From NCBI GenBank assembly GCA_049699975.1, contig JBNAWB010000007.1:1-36734 (forward strand): 36,734 nucleotides of DNA, in the 5' to 3' direction. Made by a program: the position numbers and the translations under genes. Under the pieces are notes generated by a model. That model was given only the letters and a program-made list of their open reading frames with translations, ran no database searches and was not told where the DNA came from. The stretch's first letter is position 1. Each line of letters starts with the position of its first letter. Source of the DNA: CAZAGD01 sp049699975 (GTDB lineage: Bacteria; Desulfobacterota; SM23-61). Positions 1 through 8,567 of the stretch are shown here, one piece after another.

Positions 1-869
1 GGATATTGAAATTGGAATCCATTATCTAAAAGTCTACGGGGAATAACCCGCTGCCCTTTGAGAATAACCGAACCAAACTCCCCCAAAACTAATTTAACTA
101 AAAACCCAGGAGCTGGGAGGAAAGAAGGTCGGTTTAAAACCTTGCCTAAGGCTTTAGCTAATTCTTTATTTCGCACCGGATTGGGTGAAGAAAAATTAAA
201 AGGTCCGGATAATTCGGGATGCTTAATTAGAAAAACAAAAGCTTCGACCAAATCTTTTATGTGAATCCAAGAAAACCATTGTTGCCCACTACCAATCGGA
301 CCTCCCAAATATTTTTTGAAGAGCGGCACCATCTGCCCAAGGGCACCTCCTTTTTCCCCCAAAACTATCCCAAAGCGAGTAATAATCACGCGCGATCCTT
401 TTTCCTTGGCCTTGGAAGCCTCGTCTTCCCAATCCCGCGCCACTTGCGCCAGAAAATCATTTCCCGGTGGGGCATCTTCAGTTAATTCTTCATCTTCATG
501 GAAGCCATAATAACCCACAGCAGAGGCATTAAAAAGAGTAAAGGATTGATCGTCTCTCAGGGGAATCCCTTCTACGATATTACGGGTAGTGCGAATCCGG
601 CTTTCGCGGATGGCCTTTTTATGTTCCTCTGTCCATTTGGCAAATATAGAAGCCCCGGCCAGATTGATAACCCCATCATGATCCTTAATCTTCTCTTGCC
701 AGGCTCCCCTCTTGGTGGGATCTCCTTCTAAATATGAAACATTTGGGTTGGGTATTTTGGTCGTTTTTAAAGAACGCGTTAAAATGGTTACTTCATTACC
801 TTCGCTAAGCAACCGCGAAGCTAATTGCGACCCCACAAACCCCGTGCCTCCAGTTAATAATAACTTCAT
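1..869 (-). CDS. TIGR01777-type NAD(P)-dependent epimerase (SDR), C-terminus cut by window edge
   Basis: The reading frame runs from an ATG at 869 to the window edge without a stop, about 289 residues. The N-terminus carries the Rossmann glycine motif GGTGFVG at residues 7-13. The middle has an ASAVGYYG-like segment typical of the TIGR01777/YfcH (SDR39U1) group of extended short-chain dehydrogenases. The last visible residues, PRRLLDNGFQF, match the family's C-terminal motif, so only about 10 residues should be missing. The family is cytosolic and binds NAD(P); its substrate is generally unknown and I cannot assign one. No neighbour on the same strand is visible upstream. Family assignment is firm, function is open. 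Confidence 0.88.
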   Translation of the reverse strand, partial: MKLLLTGGTGFVGSQLASRLLSEGNEVTILTRSLKTTKIPNPNVSYLEGDPTKRGAWQEKIKDHDGVINLAGASIFAKWTEEHKKAIRESRIRTTRNIVEGIPLRDDQSFTLFNASAVGYYGFHEDEELTEDAPPGNDFLAQVARDWEDEASKAKEKGSRVIITRFGIVLGEKGGALGQMVPLFKKYLGGPIGSGQQWFSWIHIKDLVEAFVFLIKHPELSGPFNFSSPNPVRNKELAKALGKVLNRPSFLPAPGFLVKLVLGEFGSVILKGQRVIPRRLLDNGFQFQY

Positions 870-914
870 TTTGCTTCTCCCCTGTCTTATTTAAGCATTT
901 ATCTGATTTTACCA

Positions 915-943
915 CTTTTTTACACTTCGTAAGTGTAAAAAAG
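915..943. repeat. Perfect 13-bp inverted repeat (hairpin) upstream of the epimerase gene
   Basis: Arms CTTTTTTACACTT and AAGTGTAAAAAAG are separated by the 3-nt loop CGT. The hairpin lies 46 nt upstream of the epimerase start codon. It could be a terminator-type element read in either direction, because each arm carries a T- or A-run, or an operator for the epimerase promoter. Sequence alone does not decide. Confidence 0.6.
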
Positions 944-1151
944 CTGGAGGCGGCGGTGACTCAATATCGTTTGATCATAGCTGAGCGCAAACTCTTGGAT
1001 AAAACCTTGCGCGGATGCCCAGAGGTTTTAAATGATGTTCTTTAGACCAAGTACTGACTCGTCCCTTGTCGTTTCATCTCCAAAATTTTGCCAAGAGCAC
1101 GGGAGTCAAAGAACCCATTCGAGTGCTCGTTCCTATTTCTTTTCCTTCTTG

Positions 1152-1174
1152 AGCGCCATTCTTGGCGCTTTTTC
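1152..1174 (+). terminator. Rho-independent terminator-like hairpin
   Basis: A perfect 7-bp stem AGCGCCA / TGGCGCT with a TTCT loop is followed directly by a T-run, the classical intrinsic terminator layout on the plus strand. No convincing plus-strand gene precedes it, so it may end an unrecognised small RNA or the decayed frame at 956-1045. Confidence 0.6.
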
Positions 1175-1273
1175 TTGTAATCGATCATTGAAAGTTGAGG
1201 ATATGATAGATATTCTTATTTAACCCTCCTCATGAATCCTCTTCCTGCTATGACTATGCCATAATTATAAATA

Positions 1274-1371
1274 ATTATTAATGAGAGCATTAAATAAATG
1301 ACATCTGCTGTTCTTAACCGCTCATCCTAACCCTCTCCCCACGCATAGGGAGAGCGGAGGATGAGGGGAAT
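1274..1371. repeat. REP-like repeat, copy 1
   Basis: A 46-bp block (1274-1319) is identical to 2714-2759. Both blocks are followed by a palindromic segment of the CTAACCCTCTCCCC / GGGGAGAG type that folds into a long hairpin. Here the hairpin arms are CTCATCCT and AGGATGAG with inner CTCTCCC / GGGAGAG. Together the two copies bracket the membrane-fusion-protein gene. The layout resembles repetitive extragenic palindromes, which REP-associated transposases (one is at 35673-36638) are known to be linked to. Confidence 0.75.
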
Positions 1372-1509
1372 TTGGAGAGCCAGCCTTTATGACTTGCCGA
1401 ATACGGCAAGGAACAAGCCCTTGCCCTACTGGGCTTCGGAAGATAATTAAGAATTAATCTGCATTTGTAATATTCCTTTAATTGTGTTAGAAAAATTTTA
1501 GAGAGGAAA

Positions 1510-2703
1510 ATGAGCAAAAAGAAGAAACTTTTTTTAATCTGCTTAATTATTTTAGTAATATTTGGCGGCTGGCTCTTATATTCATCCTATAACCGCTCGC
1601 CCGATGCCCATACCATTTTCGTCTCGGGTAATATAGAAGTTACCACGGTAGATGTAGCCTTTAAAATCGCGGGAAAAATCGAAACGCTCTTAGTGGAAGA
1701 AGGAGATTTAGTCAAGGAAGGACAACTTATAGCTACGCTGGAGCATCAAGATCTATTAGCCCAAAAGGCCAAATTGGAGGCGGCCCTGGAGGCGGCTCAA
1801 TCTCGTCTTCCAGTGTTGCAAAAGAACATCACTTTTCAAGAGCAGGCCATCAAACAAGAAATAGCCCAAGCAGGCGCGGGCGTGGAAGCTGCGCAGTCGC
1901 GTTTACAGCTCCTGCTCAGCGGGTCACGTCCCCAAGAAATCCAGATGGCTAAGGCAGAAGTTGGTCGCGCCCTGGCCGACCTGGAAAAACGCCAAGCAGA
2001 TATGGAAAGGGCCCGAAAGCTTTTCCAAAACCAATATATCTCCGCCCAAGACTGGGATTTAGCCCGCACGGCCTATGAGGCAGCTTTAGCCACTTACCAG
2101 CGGGCGCAAGAGAACTATGCCCTCGTCCTGGCTGGACCTCGCCCAGAAGAAATAGACCAGGCGCGCGCCCAGTTAGCGCAAGCTCAGGCTACTCTTAAAT
2201 TGGCGGAAACTCGCCACCTACAAATAGAGGTTCTCCGCCAAGAGTTAGCCACAGCCCAAGCGCAAATAAAAGAAGCAGCTTCTGCTCTCCAATTAATAGA
2301 GACGCAGATTGCCTACAGTCGTCTCTTGGCCCCTTTGGCAGGAGTAGTGTTAGTAAAAAATGCCGAAGTAGGAGAATTCATTGTCCCTGGAAGCGCAGTG
2401 ATCACTTTAGGAGATATCACTAAACCTTGGTTGAAAGCCTTCATCAACGAAAATGATTTAGGACGAGTAAAGCTGGGACAAAAAGTTTCGGTAACTACCG
2501 ATAGCTATCCAGGGAAAATATACATAGGTAAGATAACTTTTATATCTTCCGAGGCTGAGTTCACTCCGAAAAATGTGCAGACCGCTAAAGAAAGGGTTAA
2601 ACTGGTTTACCGCATCAAAGTCAGTCTGGACAATCCGCAATTTGAACTTAAACCGGGAATGCCTGCGGAGGCCCAGATCCATTTAGAAGAAAATAAAAAA
2701 TAA
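1510..2703 (+). CDS. HlyD/YbhG-type membrane fusion protein of an ABC exporter
   Basis: This 397-residue protein is the periplasmic adaptor of the exporter encoded downstream. It has an N-terminal membrane anchor (about residues 7-25), a biotinyl-lipoyl-like half motif (GKIETLLVEEGDLVKEGQL, 55-73), and a long Ala/Gln/Glu-rich coiled-coil hairpin (about 80-265). The hairpin contains the paired landmarks SGSRPQEI (137-144) and AGPRPEEI (208-215), which are characteristic of YbhG/YhiI-type adaptors. The second lipoyl half and beta-barrel follow (LAPLAGVVLVKNAEVGEFI, about 273-291). The start is an ATG after GAGAGGAAA. It leads the operon of two ATPases and two permeases, although a REP-like repeat separates it from the next gene. 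Substrates of YbhG-F-S-R-type systems include hydrophobic toxic compounds; the substrate here is unknown. Confidence 0.92.
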   Translation: MSKKKKLFLICLIILVIFGGWLLYSSYNRSPDAHTIFVSGNIEVTTVDVAFKIAGKIETLLVEEGDLVKEGQLIATLEHQDLLAQKAKLEAALEAAQSRLPVLQKNITFQEQAIKQEIAQAGAGVEAAQSRLQLLLSGSRPQEIQMAKAEVGRALADLEKRQADMERARKLFQNQYISAQDWDLARTAYEAALATYQRAQENYALVLAGPRPEEIDQARAQLAQAQATLKLAETRHLQIEVLRQELATAQAQIKEAASALQLIETQIAYSRLLAPLAGVVLVKNAEVGEFIVPGSAVITLGDITKPWLKAFINENDLGRVKLGQKVSVTTDSYPGKIYIGKITFISSEAEFTPKNVQTAKERVKLVYRIKVSLDNPQFELKPGMPAEAQIHLEENKK

Positions 2704-2713
2704 ACTTTTGCGT

Positions 2714-2833
2714 ATTATTAATGAGAGCATTAAATAAATGACATCTGCTGTTCTTAACCCCTCACCTCGGTACGAGTCGATTCCGACCTAACCCTCTCCC
2801 CACGCATGGGGAGAGGGTTAGGGTGAGGGGAAT
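2714..2833. repeat. REP-like repeat, copy 2
   Basis: The first 46 bp repeat 1274-1319 exactly. The following palindrome is longer than in copy 1 because of about 20 extra nt after CTCACCT. It folds as CTAACCCTCTCCCC against GGGGAGAGGGTTAG. It lies between the fusion-protein gene and the first ATPase gene, so it sits inside the presumed transcript and may affect mRNA processing or expression ratio. Confidence 0.75.
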
Positions 2834-2893
2834 AATTCAGCAAGAGCGAAAATATTTTTTCCCAGTTCTTGGTGTTCATTATTTTTTAATAAT

Positions 2894-3823
2894 ATGTGGG
2901 CGATTCATACAGAAAATTTAACCAGAAAATTCGGTGAGGTAACTGCCGTCCACCGTTTTAATTTATCCGTCCGCCAGGGAGAAATTTTTGGGCTCGTGGG
3001 GCCAGATGGGGCCGGCAAAACAACGATCATGCGCCTTCTCAGCGGTATTCTGTCTCCTACGGAAGGGGAAGCCTGGGTTTTAGGCCATTCCATTACGCAC
3101 CAGGCCGAAGTGATCAAAGAAAAAGTTGGGTATATGGCTCAGCGGTTTGCCCTTTATGGTGATCTAACCGTCATGGAAAATATTCAATTTTATGCTGATC
3201 TCTATGACGTCCCTAAAAAGGAGCGCCTGGCGCGGATAGAAAGACTCCTCGCTTTCAGCAATCTTTCCCCTTTCCAAAATCGGCTGGCTCAAAATCTTTC
3301 GGGAGGCATGAAGCAAAAGTTAGGCTTAGCCTGTGCTTTGGTCCATACTCCCCAAGTTCTCTTTTTGGATGAACCCACTAACGGAGTTGATCCCGTGTCC
3401 CGCAGGGATTTCTGGCGGATAATTTCCGACCTTCTACAACAGGGTGTAACCATCTTTGTTTCCACAGCTTACCTTGACGAAGCTGAACGTTGCCATCGGA
3501 TCGGCCTGATTCATGAGGGGCATCTTCTCTTGTTGGGTACACCAGAAGAAGTAAAAAGCCGCCTGAAAGAAGAAATCTGGGAAATACATTGCGCTGCGCG
3601 GATGAAAGCGCGGGATTTTTTATCAAGTATACCTGGAGTGCGCCGCACCTGGATCTATGGCACCAAGATTCATGTCCTCCTGGAAGATGGAATTAAATTG
3701 GCGCCACGGTTGGAAGGTGACCTTAAAAATTCGGGTTTTGAGGTCTTTTCGATTAACCGCGTCGCCCCGTCTTTGGAAGATGTCTTCATCTCTACTATCC
3801 AAGAACGAAGAGGGGTAAGATGA
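2894..3823 (+). CDS. ABC transporter ATP-binding protein, equivalent of the N-terminal half of YbhF
   Basis: 309 residues, cytosolic nucleotide-binding subunit of the exporter. Walker A is GPDGAGKTT (36-44), Q-loop Q83, signature LSGGMKQ (135-141) and Walker B VLFLDEP (155-161). The position of the H-loop histidine is alanine (STAYLDEAE, A192), so this subunit should not switch or hydrolyse normally at its own Walker site. The same pattern (GPDGAGKTT, intact signature, no H-loop histidine) is what I recall for the first half of E. coli YbhF. In E. coli both ATPase domains are in one chain; here they are two genes 35 nt apart. No strong ribosome site precedes the ATG, so the start is less certain than the frame. 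Confidence 0.92.
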   Translation: MWAIHTENLTRKFGEVTAVHRFNLSVRQGEIFGLVGPDGAGKTTIMRLLSGILSPTEGEAWVLGHSITHQAEVIKEKVGYMAQRFALYGDLTVMENIQFYADLYDVPKKERLARIERLLAFSNLSPFQNRLAQNLSGGMKQKLGLACALVHTPQVLFLDEPTNGVDPVSRRDFWRIISDLLQQGVTIFVSTAYLDEAERCHRIGLIHEGHLLLLGTPEEVKSRLKEEIWEIHCAARMKARDFLSSIPGVRRTWIYGTKIHVLLEDGIKLAPRLEGDLKNSGFEVFSINRVAPSLEDVFISTIQERRGVR

Positions 3824-3858
3824 TTTTAAAGAATAAAGATGGAATGGTTGATTGATTT

Positions 3859-4839
3859 ATGGTTAAGTCTGGACATAACCATTGGGCTGTAGAGATCGAG
3901 GACCTGGTAAAGAAGTTTGGTACTTTTATGGCCGTCGATCATATTTCCTTAAAAGTGCCCAAAGGAGAAATCTTTGGCTTCCTTGGTCCTAACGGAGCAG
4001 GTAAATCTACCACTATCCGCATGCTCTGCGGTATCCTTACCCCTACTTCGGGAAAAGGAAAAGTAGGCGGCTTCGATATTTATAAAGAAACAGAGTTGAT
4101 TAAGCAGAACATTGGCTACATGTCTCAGAAATTCTCTCTTTATGAAGACCTGACTGTAGAAGAGAATATCGACTTTTACGCGGGTATTTACCGGCTGCCT
4201 CAAGCTTTGAAAAAAGAACGGAAAGAATGGGTATTGGAAATGGCCGGATTAAAGGATCGCCAGCACCATCTGACGCAGACTTTGGCTGTGGGCTGGAAAC
4301 AACGTTTAGCCTTAGGTTGTGCCATTCTCCATCAACCAACTATTCTTTTCTTAGATGAACCTACTTCGGGAGTTGATCCTCTTTCGCGCCGCCAATTTTG
4401 GGATTTGATTTACGAAATGGCGGCTAAAGGAGTCACTGTTTTCGTGACCACTCATTATATGGACGAAGCCGAATATTGTGACCGGCTGGCCTTAATTAAT
4501 CAGGGAAGAATCATTGCTCTGGGAACTCCCGCTGAATTAAAGCGGCATTATATGCAGGCCGCGGTCTGGGAGTTAGAAACAGATCAATTAGTGGCCACCT
4601 TGCGCTACCTCAAAGAAGAGGCTGTTCAAATAACTGAACTTCCCTTTATCCATGAAGTCTCCCTCTTTGGCCATACTTTGCATTTAATTGTCGAAAAGGG
4701 CCTAGACCTTTCCCCAATCTTACCTGCATTTTTAGCTGCTAAAGGAATATCTGTTAAAAAGATAGGAAGAATTGAACCCTCTCTGGAAGATGTTTTCGTT
4801 TCCTTAGTTGAGGACAAGAATAAGAACGATTTGGATTAA
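3859..4839 (+). CDS. ABC transporter ATP-binding protein, equivalent of the C-terminal half of YbhF
   Basis: 326 residues. Walker A GPNGAGKST (43-51), Q90, Walker B ILFLDEP (162-168) and H-loop H199 (TTHYMDEAE) are all canonical, but the signature is degenerate: LAVGWKQ (142-148) replaces LSGGMKQ. Paired with the preceding ATPase, this leaves one complete ATP site (this Walker/H-loop with the partner's LSGGMKQ) and one degenerate site, as in known asymmetric ABC exporters. The C-terminal 80 residues end in the EPSLEDVF motif common to this subfamily, also present in the partner (APSLEDVF). The gene stops 2 nt before the permease start, so translation is probably coupled. Confidence 0.92.
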   Translation: MVKSGHNHWAVEIEDLVKKFGTFMAVDHISLKVPKGEIFGFLGPNGAGKSTTIRMLCGILTPTSGKGKVGGFDIYKETELIKQNIGYMSQKFSLYEDLTVEENIDFYAGIYRLPQALKKERKEWVLEMAGLKDRQHHLTQTLAVGWKQRLALGCAILHQPTILFLDEPTSGVDPLSRRQFWDLIYEMAAKGVTVFVTTHYMDEAEYCDRLALINQGRIIALGTPAELKRHYMQAAVWELETDQLVATLRYLKEEAVQITELPFIHEVSLFGHTLHLIVEKGLDLSPILPAFLAAKGISVKKIGRIEPSLEDVFVSLVEDKNKNDLD

Positions 4840-4841
4840 AA

Positions 4842-5975
4842 ATGAAATTAATTCGGCTGCAGGCCATTGCCCGTAAGGAATTTATCCACATTCTGCGTGA
4901 TCCGCGGAGTCTGGCGCTGGCTTTGACTATTCCTGTGCTCCTCCTTCTGCTTTTTGGATATGCCTTGACTCTGGATGTCGATCGCATCCCTACCGCCATT
5001 TTTGACGCCGACCAATCGCCACAGAGCCGAGATTTTATTACTTATTTTTTGAGCTCGAAGTATTTCCAGTATCAAGCTTCCGTATCCAATTATAAAGATT
5101 TACAAAGGATGTTGGATCGCGGTCAAATCTTAATGGGTTTGGTGATCCCTCATAATTTTTCCCGCGATTTAGAACTGAACCGGCCAACGACGGTGCAGGT
5201 TCTTCTGGATGGTACAGATGCCAATACGGCTACCATTGCCCAGGGTTATGCCCTCGCTATTGCTCTTCTTTACTCCCAGGAACTCCTCCATAAAAAAATG
5301 AATAGCCTGGGCATGGGCAAAATCTCTCCGCCCATTGAACCCCGCATTCGGATCTGGTTTAATCCTGATTTAGAATCACGCAATTTTATTATACCCGGTT
5401 TGATTGCCATCATTATGGCTATCCTGGCCGCACTCCTAACTTCTGGGACGGTCGCCCGCGAATGGGAACGAGGAAATATGGAGCAATTAATTTCCACTCC
5501 CCTGCAGAAAGAAGAGTTAATTTTGGGAAAGTTGATTCCATATTTCGTCGTGGGCTTGGTTGATGTTTTTCTTTCAGTAGCCATGGGCAAATTCCTTTTC
5601 GGTGTTCCCCTGCGGGGAAGTAGTCTCCTTCTCTTCTCGTTGGCCAGTCTTTTTCTATTAGGAGCCATCTGCCAGGGTGTCTTGGTTTCCATAGTTACTA
5701 AGAATCAACTCTTTTCCAGCCAAATTTCTATCATTCTCTCTTATTTGCCGACCTTTATTCTTTCCGGATTTATTTATCCAATAACGAACATGCCGCAGGT
5801 TATTCAATGGATTACTTATGTGGTACCGGGGCGGTATTTTGTCTCCATCCTCAAAGGCATATATGCCAAGGGAATCGGTATGGAAATTCTTTGGGCGGAA
5901 GCTCTTTTCTTATTCATTTATGCCTCCGCCATGCTTTTTTGGGCTTACCAAAAATTCCAAAAGAGGATAGCCTGA
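4842..5975 (+). CDS. ABC-2 type permease, YbhS-like
   Basis: 377 residues. The start MKLIRLQAIARKEFIHILRD and the first membrane helix (about 25-45) are typical of ABC-2 permeases such as YbhS/YhhJ. A large extracytoplasmic domain follows (about 46-175), containing the DGTDANTATIA segment, then five membrane helices in the C-terminal half. VAREWERGNMEQLISTPL is the usual cytosolic coupling segment between helices. It should pair with the next gene product as the transmembrane dimer driven by the two ATPases. Start is 2 nt after the previous stop. Confidence 0.9.
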   Translation: MKLIRLQAIARKEFIHILRDPRSLALALTIPVLLLLLFGYALTLDVDRIPTAIFDADQSPQSRDFITYFLSSKYFQYQASVSNYKDLQRMLDRGQILMGLVIPHNFSRDLELNRPTTVQVLLDGTDANTATIAQGYALAIALLYSQELLHKKMNSLGMGKISPPIEPRIRIWFNPDLESRNFIIPGLIAIIMAILAALLTSGTVAREWERGNMEQLISTPLQKEELILGKLIPYFVVGLVDVFLSVAMGKFLFGVPLRGSSLLLFSLASLFLLGAICQGVLVSIVTKNQLFSSQISIILSYLPTFILSGFIYPITNMPQVIQWITYVVPGRYFVSILKGIYAKGIGMEILWAEALFLFIYASAMLFWAYQKFQKRIA

Positions 5976-5979
5976 TTTT

Positions 5980-7131
5980 ATGTGGTCAAGGTTGAAAGTT
6001 ATGCTGATTAAAGAATTGATCCAAGCCTTCCGTAATCCCCGGATGCGTTTGATCCTTTTCTTACCTCCGGTCATCCAATTATTGGTCTTTGGCTACGCCG
6101 CCAATACAGACATCCGTAATATTCCCTTAGCAGTGTACGATTTGGACAACTCTCCCGAAAGTCGGGAGATGATCATCAACTTTGCTGCTTCCGGCTATTT
6201 CCGTCTGACTCATTGGGCTAATCGTCCTGAAGATATTAAACGTTGGCTCGACACCGGAGAGGTAAGTGCCGCTTTACAGATCAATCATGGTTTTGCCCGC
6301 CAAAGTCGGCAGCGCCAGGGAACTATTATCCAGATTATTGTGGACGGAACAGACTCCAATACAGCCTCGGTGGTCATGGCTTATGCTCAGCGTATAGTAG
6401 CTGAATATTCCCGCCGAATTTTGGTGCAGCGGATTCAAAAATTACCTGATATTCCTGCTGAAGTTAAAAAGCCCTTTTTTGTCCGCGGGGGTATAGATGT
6501 ACAATCTCGAGCCTTCTTCAATCCCAATTTGGAAAGCCGCAACTTTTATGTACCCGGTATTATGGCTTTCTTAATTATGTTAGTCACCCTTATCCTAACT
6601 TGTATGTCGGTGGTGCGCGAAAGGGAAATGGGCACTATGGAACAACTGATTGTTTCTCCTATCCGTCCTTTGGAGCTTATCTTAGGGAAGACTATTCCCT
6701 TTGCTTTGATCGGTTATATAGATGTTCTCTTGGTCACCGCTGTCGGTGTCTTTTGGTTTGAAGTACCTATTCGAGGCTCGGTCTTTTTGCTCTTGGGAGC
6801 AACTACCATTTATCTTCTAAGCAGCTTGGGCATCGGACTCTTCATTTCTACAATTTCTCGCACCCAACAACAGGCGCTCATGACCATGTTTTTCTTCTTC
6901 GTGCCCGCTATCTTGCTTTCGGGTTTTGTCTTTCCTATTTCTAACATGCCGGAAGTTGTTCAATACTTGACCTACGCTGATCCCCTGCGCTATTTTTTAA
7001 TAATTATTCGCGGTATATTCCTCAAAGGAAGCGGCTTGGATATACTTTGGCCGCAGATGCTGGCCCTGGCCATCTTAGGCAGCACAGTTTTTACCCTCAG
7101 TTCGCTCTGGTTCCGTAAAAAGCTGGAGTGA
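5980..7131 (+). CDS. ABC-2 type permease, YbhR-like
   Basis: 383 residues, paralogous to the preceding permease with the same layout: N-terminal helix (about 25-42), large extracytoplasmic loop with DGTDSNTASVV, then five helices. The segments VVREREMGTMEQLIVSPI and FFFVPAILLSGFVFPISNMP match YbhR-type permeases closely. It lies 4 nt after the previous gene, completing the adaptor-ATPase-ATPase-permease-permease set. I infer a hetero-dimeric membrane channel for drug or lipid-like substrate export. Confidence 0.9.
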   Translation: MWSRLKVMLIKELIQAFRNPRMRLILFLPPVIQLLVFGYAANTDIRNIPLAVYDLDNSPESREMIINFAASGYFRLTHWANRPEDIKRWLDTGEVSAALQINHGFARQSRQRQGTIIQIIVDGTDSNTASVVMAYAQRIVAEYSRRILVQRIQKLPDIPAEVKKPFFVRGGIDVQSRAFFNPNLESRNFYVPGIMAFLIMLVTLILTCMSVVREREMGTMEQLIVSPIRPLELILGKTIPFALIGYIDVLLVTAVGVFWFEVPIRGSVFLLLGATTIYLLSSLGIGLFISTISRTQQQALMTMFFFFVPAILLSGFVFPISNMPEVVQYLTYADPLRYFLIIIRGIFLKGSGLDILWPQMLALAILGSTVFTLSSLWFRKKLE

Positions 7132-7156
7132 ACTTAATTGGGTCCATTAAAAGAAA

Positions 7157-8374
7157 ATGATTCATTACGCCTGGATAATAGCCTTTACAGGAACTCTGGT
7201 GACTATCTTAGCCCATGGTTTCGGGAGGATGTCTTATTCTGTAATTCTACCCTCCATGAAAGATGGCTTACTGCTCAGTTATACGCAGCTCGGCTCTATA
7301 GCCACCGGAAACTTTATCGGCTATCTTTCTTTAGCCATTATTGGCGGATTCTTAGCTGCCCGCTTTGGAATTAGGAAGACGGTTTTTATTTCCCTTTTGG
7401 TAATAGGGGTCAGTCTGTTTCTCACTGGTTTGGCGAACTCATTTTTATTTGCCTTTTTTATGAGACTCCTCGCTGGAGCCGGAAACGGTGGCAGCTATGT
7501 TCCCATAATGGCCCTGCCGGCAGCTTGGTTTATCTCTAAAAAAAGAGGGCTGGCCACGGGTATAGTTTCTGGCGGCATAGGAACTGGCTTATTTTTATCC
7601 GGAATAATCCTTCCGCCTATAATCGCGGCTTTTGGTAAAGAGGGTTGGAGGTATGCTTGGTTTTTTCTGGGCATTATTGTATTTGTCTTAGCTTTCGTCT
7701 GCTACGCCTTCTTAAGGGATAACCCAAGAGACAAAGGATTACTCATGTACGGAGGCGCGGAAGATCAAGCGGAAAATCAAAAAGAAGGAATAAAGGTAAC
7801 TCTTTTCTCCGCTTTCAAAAGCGTAGTAGCTTTATCAGAATTATGGAAACTCGGCAGCGTTTATTTTATGTTTGGTTTTTCCTATGTCATCTACCTCACC
7901 TTCTTTGTGGCCTACCTCACCAAAGAAATGGGGCTTCCGCCGGTAGCAGCGGGAAGAATCTTTGCTTTTCTCGGTATACTCAGCATATTCTGCGGGGTCA
8001 TCTTTGGCTGGCTTTCCGACCTACTCGGGAGAAGGATGGGCTCCATATTAGCTTATCTTACGCTGATGCTCTCTTATCTCATTTTTGCTTTTTGGAAGGA
8101 CTACTTAGGCTATTACCTATCAGCAGGAATTTTCGGTATAGCAGCTTTCTCCATCCCCACCATCATGGCCGCGGCTTCGGGTGAGGCGATAGGAAGAAAT
8201 CTGGCGCCCGCCGGCCTGGGCTTCATCACCCTCTTTTTCGGTATTGGCCAGGCTCTGGGCCCATTAATTGGCGGATGGATCAAGGACACTACCGGAACCT
8301 TTACCTGGGCCTTTATCTTGGCAGCCTGTGTATCCTTTATAGGAGCATTAGGCTCCCTTTTCTTAAAAAAATAA
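7157..8374 (+). CDS. MFS transporter, 12 transmembrane helices
   Basis: 405 residues, almost entirely hydrophobic helices. Between helices 2 and 3 it has the MFS loop GGFLAARFGIRKT, and the equivalent loop GWLSDLLGRRMG in the second half. The segment GWRYAWFFLG and a short charged central loop (about 195-220) divide the two six-helix halves. It resembles the YbfB/OFA-like MFS groups, which transport organic anions or are unassigned; I cannot name a substrate. It follows the ABC exporter by 25 nt on the same strand and is probably the last gene of that transcript. The ribosome site before the ATG is weak. Confidence 0.85.
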   Translation: MIHYAWIIAFTGTLVTILAHGFGRMSYSVILPSMKDGLLLSYTQLGSIATGNFIGYLSLAIIGGFLAARFGIRKTVFISLLVIGVSLFLTGLANSFLFAFFMRLLAGAGNGGSYVPIMALPAAWFISKKRGLATGIVSGGIGTGLFLSGIILPPIIAAFGKEGWRYAWFFLGIIVFVLAFVCYAFLRDNPRDKGLLMYGGAEDQAENQKEGIKVTLFSAFKSVVALSELWKLGSVYFMFGFSYVIYLTFFVAYLTKEMGLPPVAAGRIFAFLGILSIFCGVIFGWLSDLLGRRMGSILAYLTLMLSYLIFAFWKDYLGYYLSAGIFGIAAFSIPTIMAAASGEAIGRNLAPAGLGFITLFFGIGQALGPLIGGWIKDTTGTFTWAFILAACVSFIGALGSLFLKK

Positions 8375-8536
8375 ACTATCCAAAAAACTTGCCCGCCCTT
8401 GCTTCTTTAAAGGTGAAAATATAGGGGGCTCACATTTTCAAATGCCATTTAATTATTAAAGAGGGCAGTTCTCTTAAATTTATGAAAATAAAGGCTTCCC
8501 CAAGAATAAGGAATTAATTAAAATAAAAAAACCCGT

Positions 8537-8561
8537 CTCCTTTTTTAATTTTTATAAGGAG
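8537..8561 (+). promoter_or_regulatory. Possible Shine-Dalgarno-sequestering hairpin
   Basis: CTCCTT (8537-8542) is exactly complementary to AAGGAG (8556-8561), the core of the ribosome-binding site of the FAD oxidoreductase gene. The loop is 13 nt and AT-rich. In mRNA the stem would hide the ribosome site. This is a structural suggestion only. Confidence 0.35.
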
Positions 8562-8567
8562 GGAAAA

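Larger units (their letters stand above)
870..1509. other. Intergenic stretch with hairpins, a repeat and no convincing gene
   Basis: This 640-nt stretch holds a long perfect hairpin (915-943), a terminator-like hairpin with a T-run (1152-1174) and one copy of a REP-like repeat (1274-1371). A short plus-strand frame from a GTG at 956 to a TAG at 1045 encodes 29 fairly protein-like residues (VTQYRLIIAERKLLDKTLRG and on) and is open further upstream. It has no clear ribosome site and I do not recognise it; it may be a gene remnant. Confidence 0.5.

Noticed and set aside
956..1045. GTG-started 29-codon frame as a real small gene
   Set aside because: Composition looks protein-like, but there is no clear ribosome site and the frame is open far upstream through a hairpin; kept only as a note.
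5270..5692. 140-codon minus-strand frame inside the first ABC-2 permease gene
   Set aside because: Fully antisense to a well-supported membrane protein gene, with a low-complexity, unstructured translation.
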